DNA of 64,000 bases from Protonemura montana (lineage: Eukaryota; Arthropoda; Insecta; Plecoptera; Nemouridae). The translations under genes and the position numbers were made by a program. Position 1 is the first letter of the stretch, and each line of letters opens with the position of its first letter. The stretch spans positions 8,463,860 through 8,527,859 of the forward strand of contig OX387604.1 of NCBI GenBank assembly GCA_947568835.1, read 5' to 3'. The notes beneath the pieces are model-generated. The model ran no database searches. It was given only the letters and a program-made list of their open reading frames with translations, and had not been told where the DNA came from. Below are positions 44,501-56,500 of this stretch, in pieces.

Positions 44501-47500
44501 AGAAGCTTTCATGCGTTCTACCCAAAATCGCTAACTTCCTTACATGTGAAACACTTTTCTCTTTCTGAAGAAATCAACATTGTGAAGATTGTTGAGAAAA
44601 ATGAAGAAGGAGAAGAAGAAGAAGAAGAAGAAGAGGAGGAAGCAACAGCAGCAGAAATACCCGAGTTTGAGTTCAAAGACGTGGGCAGTTTCATCACTGT
44701 AGCATACAACGAAGACTGGTGGCTAGCGTGTGTTCTTGAAAAATCATCACAGTCTCTTGAACTTCAAGTCAACTTTCTACACCCTCATGGACCAGCTCCA
44801 TCATATTTTTATCCCAGTGTACAAGACAAACTAATTGTAGCTTTTGCTGATGTTTTAACACTGGCCGACCCCAACACGGCAACTGGTCGAACATACTTTT
44901 TGTCGGCTACAGACACCAACAGGGCAACAGCAGGGCTTATAAAATATGTACCTCAATAAGGTAAACTACATCTCTCTTAAGATATGCAAATTTGTACTTC
45001 ATAGTAGCTATGATTGTAAGTAATGATCATTTTCTTGAATGTTGTCTTAAATTCAGTTCATATTAATTTATATTATGAATGAATTTGCAGAAAACATTTT
45101 TTTTTCTTGGAAAGTAGTAGAACACCCATCTTGATTTTTGGAACACATGATCATATGTATGTTCTGTACATATAGAAAAAAAATCAGGCAAATCAAAAAT
45201 GACTCATCAGCGATATGGTCATTTTGGAAAATGCAGATGTGTAAAATCACAATTAAATTCGTATTAACATATCGTCATTTTTGTTTCCATATTCAGGTAG
45301 GGTATGAAATTACCTTTCAGATGATTTTTTTCCCAGCTCTGTAGCTCCCATAGAACCCTAGATATTGCGTAGAAAGGGTGGTCACTACACGCGCGGGGGG
45401 CAAAATGACCCCAACTTCCCCCCCTTGTAATATCCGAACGGTTGGACCAAAAAAAAAAAAATTAAAAAATAGCCCCTAAGTCAACAAACTTAACAAGTAT
45501 ACCAATTTTCATCAAAATCTGGGTCGGTCAAAGTTTGAGGTGAGTGATTACACATGGAATGACCCAAATGTGTGCTGATAATTTGTTCTAGAAGCCAAAT
45601 CAGAAGGATCAATCCCGCTTTGGACCGCCTGCTCATACGACATCAATCTCTGCAGAAGAGGTGAGTAATGCAAGAATGCTAGCATTTGACAAGATAATTG
45701 CTAAATCACTTAGTTGCTAAATAACTAGTTTGATTGCAGTCTAATTGTAGCCTGATTGTGGCTGGAACATCTAGATCTTTCTAGAAGACCGATGGGATTG
45801 CTCCTTTTTGGCATGCCCGAAACCATTTGCACTACAAGGATCACAGTAAAAACACGCAACTGGTCTTATTGGTGAATGCTGCAAGAAACCTGTTGATTTA
45901 TATTTCTGATTTCTTGTTCTAGGAACATCTATCTGATTGGGAAACTGACGACTTGTCCGTGCCTGAAAAGCATGTGGAACAATTGGAGATTTTGGCAGCC
46001 GGCGAGAGTGTCAGTGCTCTTCCCAAGGACAGCATTATTGTCCGAAATCAAGAGACCTTGCCAGAAATGTTGGCAGAAAAGGTAGCAGTTTTGGCGGTAG
46101 ACGAGAGTGTCAGTTCACCTCCTAAGCCTGAAGAGGAACCTTTCGGGCCCAAAATGATTCTCCAGAAGGGTATTGCCGCCCAGGCAAAGCAAAAGTTTGA
46201 CTGTGACTGCGCTCTTTATTTGGATTCTATAACAACTGAAAAAGATTATGCTGAGACAAAAAATTTCCGCCTATTGCAACAATATTTGGATGTTAATGGG
46301 TTTGCTAAACCAACATTTAATGTTGAACGCATTCCACGGAAACAATGTGAAATCAAGGTAAGCCTTGTCATTGCTTTTTTACTAGTTTTAGATAATGTAT
46401 CAATCATTCATATATGCAGGCTGATTCCAGGTAATGGGATACCCAGTTCCAATTTTAACATCTGTATATTTGTTGTTGACAAATTTACTCACTCTTCCAC
46501 TTGCAATCGTTGCAGCTCTCCCACGGCTTCCCTTGAGTTACCCAACTCAGCCGACCCCATCGCCACTTGCTAGCGTCACCACCCCGCTTCCGAGTCGTCT
46601 CTCTTCCGTCCAGCACTCGCCGCTCAATTGCCCTGCCATGCTCGATCCCACCGCAATGCACTAGTGATGCTTTCCCATTCCGTAGTCGGGTCTAGAGCTT
46701 CTAAGTTTTGACATGGCAATAAGAAAATGTAGATGTATTGCAGTGCCACATATGGTGAGGCAGAGTGGGTAAGGGCAGTTGGTTGTTGAAACTGTACATG
46801 CTATCATCAATGTTGGAACAAATTGCAGGTTTTGTGTGGCCCTCTTAATTATGTAAGAATTTGATATCAAGTGCCATAGACAAGGTTCTACCTTATCTAC
46901 CCAATATATTTATTTGTGGGTTGTAGAGAAGCGAGAATGCTGGGTAAAGTACCAGATAGAATTGGGTCCCAATCACTCGACATCCCTAATTTTGTAGCGA
47001 CGTGGTGGTAAAAGAATATTCTCTTGTGTTTTTCCAGGGCCACATTTTTACTTTTGCTGGGTACCCAAAACAAACAGAAACATTAAAGGACTGTTTTGAG
47101 GAGACTGCAGCAAATGCATTGCAAGTGTTCAGAGTACTGGATTTACCCATTGAAAAAGACTGGCTGAAGCCAGTTAACTTCTTAAATAGAATCCTGAGCC
47201 TCGTATACTCCCAGCCAACTGGCATTTGGCGGAGTTTTATGTCCCAAGCATATTTCTCCAAATTTAACGAAGAGCTACCTAAGGACTGGGCTGAAATGTT
47301 TCTTGCCAATACGCAAGATGTTGCCATCTTGCGAGTGAACTTCGATCCTACTGAGTTGATCAATGAAATATGGAAGCCAAAGCTGGTAAGCCTTGCATGA
47401 GGTCTAGTTTGGCTTTTGGGTTTTTTTTTTGCCTTCTGTAATATGTCTGCTTGGTTTGCAACAATTCAAGGCCTAGGGGTTTCTTTACATGTGTAAATTA

Positions 47501-50500
47501 ATAATGTTTTTGGTTAAGCTCTCTGGGGCTGGATCAACAAAGCACTGCTTGATCTTAACCCCAATGATGTTTAGGGTAAAGTTGAAATGACCATCCCTTG
47601 ACAATTGGAAATGCCGCCTGTAATTGGCCGATATATTTTATGCTCCAGGGGCGAGCGAAAGCTCTGCTTTGTGGCCCCTGGAGTTTTCTTATATTAAATT
47701 TAAACACTGATTCTGCAGTGACGTCTCCTGACATTAGAAGGTTAACGACATGGAGGAATCTGATCAAAATGCGTAGTTCTTAAGATAACTAGAAGCGAGA
47801 TATTGAGTCAAAACCAGGGAATCAATTTGACAGAAAAAATACGAGGTGATATTTATCGAGTCACTTGGGCTTTAATTCCAGTCCTAAAATTATGATCTCA
47901 AGCATTAAGATTTAAAAATATATGTTATGTTTCTGACTGCATGATGAAAAATTGGTTCTGCTAGATCCTTGTTTCAGTTTGTGTTTCTTATTATCTTATG
48001 CTTTGGAAATGCATACAATTTATTTTAAATTCTGGTAGACTAGATGGTTCAAAGATTTAGTTTCTGATACTACCTAGATTAAGTTCCATAAAAGTATACT
48101 GAAATGTAAAATAGTGTTGATGTTCTGGCCTGGATACTCAGATGTAATATGGCAATAAGAATTACCCACACCGAACGGTTTAGTGTGTAGGAAACACCAG
48201 TTCTCGTGAGATCACCGAAGTTTAACAACATTGCGCTAAGTCAGGTATTGGATGGGTGGCCATCGTGTACGTGACCAGTTCTCATGAGAAAGGTTAAAGG
48301 GATGAAAGTTAGTACAGCGAATTCATTTGCCTTGCTTATCATCCTCTCAACAGCATGGATTTGTGGAGGAATCGTGCTGTCCGAGTTCTATGCCCTTTGG
48401 AAGGGACATTAAGCCTGTGGTCCCCTTGGTGCTCTTCGACAGAAGTAGGCTACATGCCGGCACCAGGTTTCCCTTCCTTCCTTGAGGTTAAGTTAGGTTA
48501 AGTTCATCCGCATCATTATTATCCACTCCTTCACCGACGCAATTAGACCAGTGCCAGGCGTCAAGACAGAGCGTCGTTAAACACCACAAATCAACCAATT
48601 AGAATAACCCAGATTTTAATACTAATTCCTAAAAATCGTGATAGCGAAAGATTCTTTTTGTGGGATGATGAAAATAACAGGACTGTCAGAAATTTCCTCT
48701 ACAAACGTTGGCTTGGTAGCCAAAAGAATGCTTCTTATTTTGAGAATAATCTGACTAGTTTTATGCTGATTCACATGCTTGTAACCGGCTGAAAGCCATT
48801 ATTTTATGTGCGGGCCTAGTCCTCCTGGATTGTTTGGTGAAGTGGTTTAGAGCCGTGGGTGAATGTTGTGGTGATTATCGGACTTGCTCTGTTGCAGAGG
48901 AATTGCGGAGCAAGTCCGAAACTCACCACAACATAAGAGGTGATTGTTCCTTTCAATACTTTGATCTGTTTTACCAGGTTCAGCTGGCAGAAGCAATCCC
49001 AGTGCAGAGATCGAGGACACGCACATTTCCGCCCCCTCGTGAATCACCAATTGAATCTTTGAAGCCGGCAAGTCCGCCTCAACTTGCGATTGTAGAGCAA
49101 CTGCATTTGGCACTGCGGAAGACGGTGCCTGTCCATGTGACGGTTGTTCAGCCGGATGGTATCTTTTGGGCTAGGGTCGTTACCAGCGACTTGGAAGTGA
49201 GTATCGAATGTCTGTGACAAATGATCGAAGTATTTAGACTGATTTGACTTCTGTTAAATTTCTTAAGATAATAACATTCAATGCACATTTTTTTTCGAGT
49301 AATTTATGATTTATGGCTCATTTTGCCTTGCATAGCTGCCCGATGACTGATTTACAATATGTATGTCATGGCATTTTTCATGCCAGCTTATTATACAATT
49401 TATATTTAGTAATGTCAATTATGTTTTGGCAAATTCATTTTAATCCGGATTTTGGCTACACTCGATATACAACAATATAACAATCGATATGGTTATCTTA
49501 ACATGGTAAAATGTAAAAGTTTTAATTTTACCATCTCCTGGTTTGGAAAATTGTAAAATTGCAGGGTGTAAAACAACAAATGTTGTTAATAGCAGTAAAA
49601 GGGTTGATATGAAATGCAGTGGTTCTAATTAAACTGACATTTTCCAGGCGAAATATCAGACAATGATCGAAGATCTTTCTACATTTGCGCATGCTTCATA
49701 CTCCACAACAAATCAGTCAACAGAAGTGTTCGTACCAACTGTGGGCACGTGCTATGCGGCTTATCTACGGTCTGCCTGGCACCGTGTCCGGCTCACCGGT
49801 CTTGCCGGCGAATTGGCTAGAGTTGTGCTTGTTGACACCGGAGAGGATGAACAGCTGCCCTTCCGAGCATGCTTCCAGCTGCCTAGCCGGTTCACCAAAT
49901 TACCTGGCCTGGTAATGCAATGAATTATTTCTTCTTGGTTTTAATTGATTTTATATCTCTTAGCAGTAGTCGACACTGATTGTGGATCATCAACTTTGAT
50001 GGTCTGGATAATCATTGTTGATAACATACACTTTACCCTTCCATGTAGTCACCATGTAGTTTGTTCAAGAAAAAGTGCGGTTTGAGGAGGGCTACGCCAC
50101 GTAGCTACTTAACGCCGCTAAAATTCACTGCTAGTGGCCAATTTATCTAAATTTTTTTCAAGTTACAAAGGGGTCATTCCATGTGTAATCACTCACCTCA
50201 AACTTTGACCGACCCAGATTTTGATGAAAATTGGTATACTTGTTAAGTTTGTTGACTTAGGGGCTATTTTTTAATTTTTTTTTTTTTGGTCCAACCGTTC
50301 GGATATTACAAGGGGGGGAAGTTGGGGTCATTTTGCCCCCCGCGCGTGTAGTGACCACCCTTTCTACGCAATATCTAGGGTTCTATGGGAGCTACAGAGC
50401 TGGGAAAAAAATCATCTGAAAGGTAATTTCATACCCTACCTGAATATGGAAACAAAAATGACGATATGTTAATACGAATTTAATTGTGATTTTACACATC

Positions 50501-53500
50501 TGCATTTTCCAAAATGACCATATCGCTGATGAGTCATTTTTGATTTGCCTGATTTTTTTTCTATATGTACAGAACATACATATGATCATGTGTTCCAAAA
50601 ATCAAGATGGGTGTTCTACTACTTTCCAAGAAAAAAAAATGTTTTCTGCAAATTCATTCATAATATAAATTAATATGAACTGAATTTAAGACAACATTCA
50701 AGAAAATGATCATTACTTACAATCATAGCTACTATGAAGTACAAATTTGCATATCTTAAGAGAGATGTAGTTTACCTTATTGAGGTACATATTTTATAAG
50801 CCCTGCTGTTGCCCTGTTGGTGTCTGTAGCCGACAAAAAGTATGTTCGACCAGTTGCCGTGTTGGGGTCGGCCAGTGTTAAAACATCAGCAAAAGCTACA
50901 ATTAGTTTGTCTTGTACACTGGGATAAAAATATGATGGAGCTGGTCCATGAGGGTGTAGAAAGTTGACTTGAAGTTCAAGAGACTGTGATGATTTTTCAA
51001 GAACACACGCTAGCCACCAGTCTTCGTTGTATGCTACAGTGATGAAACTGCCCACGTCTTTGAACTCAAACTCGGGTATTTCTGCTGCTGTTGCTTCCTC
51101 CTCTTCTTCTTCTTCTTCTTCTTCTCCTTCTTCATTTTTCTCAACAATCTTCACAATGTTGATTTCTTCAGAAAGAGAAAAGTGTTTCACATGTAAGGAA
51201 GTTAGCGATTTTGGGTAGAACGCATGAAAGCTTCTTGTGCCTACGATAGTTTTTAATTCTTTGAATCGTTCTTTAAGTTTGATGCCATTTGCTGTAATCT
51301 CTTCATTGGCTACAAACACAAAATTTACAGTCCACACATTTTCTGTTGCCCACCGGTAAAAGTCTATCGGCGTCATTATTTGGTCGGCATATGGTTTCTG
51401 TAAACTTGCCCGTGCTGCATTTCGTTTTACAGTCCCACCAACTCCATCGCATGGTCCTTTACCGTGGGATGTGGCAAAAAAATGCCACTCAGCAGTTAGT
51501 TCGAAGTCAACTTCATGATGGCACAAGTTGGAAAAATTCTTCTTATTCTTATATTGGGCTGCCGCTCCATCAGAAAAGTAAATTAAATGGGATACATCCG
51601 AAATGTTTTGTTTCAGGTGTCTTATCAGGTGCTTTTGGAAAGTGTGCACAGTAACGGTGTCATGAGTTAGCGAGTCAGAAATGACAACGTAACTTAAATG
51701 TTGTATGTCTCGATCTTCAGGCTTAAAGTAACACACAAATGGGTGAAGGGTGCATTGGCTGTTATTCCAATGGTAACCTTGTGCAGCATCCTGGAGCACA
51801 AAAGAATAATTCTCAGCGAAGTCGCCCACTACTAAAACTTCCCCTGGTTTAAGGTTGGCTTTCTTCTCCTGCATGAATGCCGCTTGCTGCCGTGCAATAA
51901 AATCATGATTTCTTAATAAAATGCATTTTTCAATAAAACAGTCAACAAACTCATCTGTAGGTTTCGTAATTGTCTCTAGGGTACATCTGTCTGTTGACAG
52001 CCACTGTTTATAAGTCACAGAGTCTATGAAATTTTCACTGAATGAGATTTCTAGCCATTCACGAAGTTCATCGGTTCCCGGACAATTGCCACACTTTCCT
52101 ACAAAGCAGTTGAGAAGCGGGGGGTTGCACATGAGGCTGGCAAGGCAGTGTTGGTATGATTTGATGGTACCGTCTGAAAGCAAAGGCAGCTTTGCTCCCA
52201 AAGCCATCAACTTAACGTTTTGGTGTATCGTACAGACACAGACAGAATGTGTCCCAGCTGCTCCTGCCAGAACACAATGTTTGGGTCTGAGCTCTGCAAA
52301 CTTCGAGAATCCAACCTTGATGTCAGGATATTTATCTTTGAAGCTGCGATACACTTCACTTAAGTTGCTTAACACTAGTCTCTTCTGGCGGTGAACTCGA
52401 TTGTCACCCACTTTAACCGAGACAAAATCTTTTTTACCCGGCATGACACGGCTTACATCATCATTTTCATAAAACTCTTCAATCAGTTGAATGCAATCAG
52501 GGGAAAGAGTTTTTCCTGCTTTTTGATTTGCAGATGGCAGTATCCCTTGGGCCTTTACTAGTTGTTTGGTTTTACGTACCAAATGGTTAGATGCATTGAA
52601 CTCTTGCATTATTCTCTTAATGCTCCAACTTTTTGGAAGCACAGATAAAATTGTTATTTTCTCGCTTCTGGTACTCGTCTTAAACTTTTCTTTCAGTTGT
52701 GCTATTATCTCTGACCCATCACGGATGCTGTCCTTGCACTCCTCTGAAGATGTCAAATCTTCTTTGCTGATTTCTTCATTACTGGGAGATACTAGTTCCA
52801 ATCTCTTCTTTACACCTTGTGTTATTTCGCTGAACTTTCTTTTCGAATAAAACATAGATTTACCCTTTAGTTTGGTGGTATTAATAGGTGACACACCAAA
52901 TGCAGCTAAAGACTGATTCACGGCATCTGCTTCACAGGGTATGTCCACGAAAGGTAGGTCAAGTTCAGTGGATTTAGTTGGCGTTAGAACAGAAACGGTT
53001 GTTAGTTCCTTCAGCCTGAGCGAGAGCAGCTTACGGCAAGTTGAGCATAATTTCTTTCCAGGGATGAGGTCGGCAATCTCCAAGTATTTCGTCCTGGATG
53101 CTGCATTAATTTCTCTTAACCCATTAACTTTCACTATTCCACAGTGAGCCTGAAACGGATCGCAGCATAACTTGTGGTGACAGCTATACAGACGAAGGAA
53201 TTTCTTTTCATGTAAATGACACACGGTCTTCACATTATCACACTTAGTACGCAGAGCTAATGATAACTGCTGGTCACTATTGAAACTTTCAATGCTTTTA
53301 ATCGCTAGATCTTCGATGGGTCCACATTCTTCTTCAAAGAACAGTCCAATTGAGCACATTATGAATCTCTAAATAAAAGGTGCTTGAGAGCAAATTAGCT
53401 TCTATCCTCATCAACATGAGGCCAGAGACTGATTGCTTTAGTCCAGACAAGAAATTACCAAACTTTTTACTTGTAACCTGTTACAACTTGATCCATGATT

Positions 53501-56500
53501 CAGGAGCATGACAAACAATCTATAGTTGTATTCTAGGGAATACCATTTTAAGATTCTTGTAGATGCAAGTCCAGACAAGAAATGAACAAACTTTTGACTT
53601 CTATGAACTGTTTCAACTTGATCCATGATTTACAGGAATATGGCAAACAATCGATTTGTATTGTAGAGAATAACATTTCAAGAACATGCAACTGTGCAAA
53701 CAAAAATCAACTTTAATATAAAATATATGCCAGTGCTCTGATCACAATAATTGTGATCAAAATGCTGTTCTACTGGCAAAAAGGCACTTTTTTATAGAAA
53801 AAATTTTTTTTCTTGGAAAGTGGTAAAACACCCATCTTGATTTTTGGAACACATGATCATATGTATGTTCTGTATATATAGAAAAAAAATCAGGCAAATC
53901 AAAAATGACTCATCAGCGATATGGTCATTTTGGAAAATGCAGATGTGTAAAATCACAATTAAATTCGTATTAACATATCGTCATTTTTGTTTCCATATTC
54001 AGGTAGGGTATGAAATTACCTTTCAGATGATTTTTTTCCCAGCTCTGTAGCTCCCATAGAACCCTAGATATTGCGTAGAAAGGGTGGTCACTACACGCCC
54101 GGGGGGCAAAATGACCCCAACTTCCCCCCCTTGTAATATCCGAACGGTTGGACCAAAAAAAAAAAAAAAAAAAAATAGCCCCTAAGTCAACAAACTTAAC
54201 AAGTATACCAATTTTCATCAAAATCTGGGTCGGTCAAAGTGAAATTTAATTAAAAGTGAGTGATTACACATGGAATGACCCAAAGGAAGAATTATTTTCC
54301 CATTATTATTATCATCTAAGTGATTTATCCATGGGATTTTGACCTCTACTTGTTTTTTGGTTTCCTTGCAAATACTTGATAAAAGAGAGCATCACTTTGC
54401 AAGCAAATATATATATTTTTTAAATGTGTTTAACTTAACTAGCGATGTCTGTGAGTACTCATATACCTGGATGGCCATTTACCCGGGCGCAGACTAGGTA
54501 TTCGCCTGTTACGGATTTTTCTTGGTTCATTTGCACGATTTAACATGTTTTGGTTAGTATATATACAGTGACACAAACTGAGGAGAGACTGGTGTTGATG
54601 GGTTATATAACTCAATTATAAGTTATTTCCTAATAACCAGCATTACCTCGAGGTATTTTTTCTTAAAAAAATGGCTTGGATTATTAATTTCTGTGTCCTT
54701 AACATGTAGCCAAAACTAACATACAATTTTTTTTTGCTTTAGATTCCCAGCCCACTTTTATTACTTACTGATATCTCCATTCTAAAACCATTTGGGAAAT
54801 AAGTTGTGTGAAATCAACTTAAAGTAACCTATTCATTTAATAAAAATTAAAACAATGCTATATTTGCAACAGAATCTGATGAAATCATTGGGAAAAATTA
54901 CGGAAAATAATCCTCTAATCTTGACTTTATTTTGCAGGCCGTAAAGTGTGCTTTGGATGGGCTGTGGGAGTTGGCGTTGCAGCTTCATTTTGTCGGCATA
55001 GAAGGCAGAAGCTTCCTTGCAGAAGTCGTTGGTTTCAAAGGAGATGTTGCTAGTGTCTATCTCACTGCCGGCGACGAATTCTGCAATATGATAATGAATT
55101 ATGAGGCTACGAACATGCTTACACAAAAAATTCCGAAATACCGGAACGTTTCGGTGAGTTCAATTATATTGATGACTTTATGTCTGCCAATGCTAATCAG
55201 AGACAATTTTAAAATTTCCATTCAAAAATAGCTGCATTACCTAAACGATGCTAGCTGTGGTCATGGGACGTGCCATTCATTTAGTTGTAACTTGACGCTG
55301 AGAAGCATTTCAATCTTATTTCAAGACCAGAAAAGGGAAATTAATTATTTTGTTCTTGTAATAGTCAAGAACTTTAAAGTGGCATTTACCCTTCAAAATT
55401 AATTTTCATCATAGATTTGTTACTGTAATATTAATTGAAATTGGCCTATTTAAAGGAATTTTCTGAAAAAGTGGATTTTCAATTAATTATACAAGAATTT
55501 TGGCTTTTCGCGCGGCGTGATCTGCGGGCTGAGTACGATTCTTTTGTAGAGTACCGTCTTTCCCTGCGGCCGCTCCGTTGGCCAAAGTGTGCCAAAGTCG
55601 CCAAAAGTATCCCCTCCCTGACGATTCTTCCTTCCAAGCGTTGTCGCTACGGCTTGGCCGCGGCACGCTCAGAGCGGTACTGCACGAAAATATGCAACAT
55701 GCTAATTACATACCTGCGATAATTCGCTTACCGTGGCTGAACGAATAATCGTATCATAAAGCCAAATTATTTCATCTATGCTCGAATTATTTGAATTTTA
55801 TCTGATCAGAGGTTTGTCTAGGTGCTAGGGGTCAAAAAAGCACTATGGGTTATTTCTTATGGGAGTTTTTTTCTAAGCACCCAAGCTGAAAAACGCGGAC
55901 TTTGGCAATTTCTGCACGGACGGCCGTGGACACACGAGTTTTTTTTTTTTATAGGCCAAATGCCATTATTAAATCTTCCAAATCGACGGTACAAATTTAT
56001 TTTGAAGGGTAAATGCCCCTTTAAAACGTTTCACAAAGCAAGCTTATAAAACCCCAAGTCAGACACCCCAATTAATATGCCTTTGTTTGATGCTGATTGC
56101 AGCTAGGGCAAGTTTATGAGGTTCGAGTGACGCACGTTTCCCAAAAGTGCTTGGTCTACGTAGGGATGGAAAACGACTCGGGAATTCTGCTGAGGGTAAT
56201 GTCGAGGCAGCTTGAGCATAAGCTGCAGCGACATAAGCCTCAGCCGGTCACCGACCTCCAGATCGGGGGCCGCATTTACTTCGCTAGGCTGCTCGATCCT
56301 GAAATTTCCATTTTTCGCGTTGTCCCCCTGCAAGAGCCTGATGAATCGGGAACGGTATGTGTGCGCTTATCTTCTTATTTGGAGGCTTAGTTTACTTTTT
56401 TACTTTTGGGGCATCAATTAAAGATGTAATTTTACCACAATACATTTTTTTAAGGGTTGTACTGGCTGTAAAAATCAAAATATTAGAATTCTTGATAGTA

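Larger units (their letters stand above)
41455..45565 (+). mobile_element. Full-length DNA transposon, copy 1, 4111 bp
   Basis: It begins GGGTCATTCCATG and ends with the reverse complement, CATGGAATGACCC. Inverted terminal repeats of about 480 bases lie at 41455-41940 and 45088-45565, and the 4-bp duplication AAAT flanks the element. The single 860-codon frame is intact. It lies in the sense direction in intron 2 of Tdrd7, and its end is 26 bases before exon 3. A 4-bp target duplication and a transposase of this size are compatible with the Sola superfamily, but I could not confirm that assignment. Confidence 0.95.
50171..54281 (-). mobile_element. Full-length DNA transposon, copy 2, 4111 bp, inverted
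   Basis: It has the same length as copy 1. Terminal repeats, homopolymer lengths (21 and 13 bases), the subterminal palindrome and the leader repeats all match where compared. It is antisense to Tdrd7 in intron 7, with 4-bp AAAG duplications. The 4605 bases between the two elements (45566-50170) hold Tdrd7 exons 3 to 7. Confidence 0.95.

Noticed and set aside
46434..46664. 76-codon Pro/Leu-rich frame in intron 4 of Tdrd7
   Set aside because: It overlaps an intron bounded by good splice sites with continuous phase; no motif.
55435..55722. 95-codon open frame with Arg-rich sequence
   Set aside because: It lies inside the TTAA-flanked MITE and has no motif.
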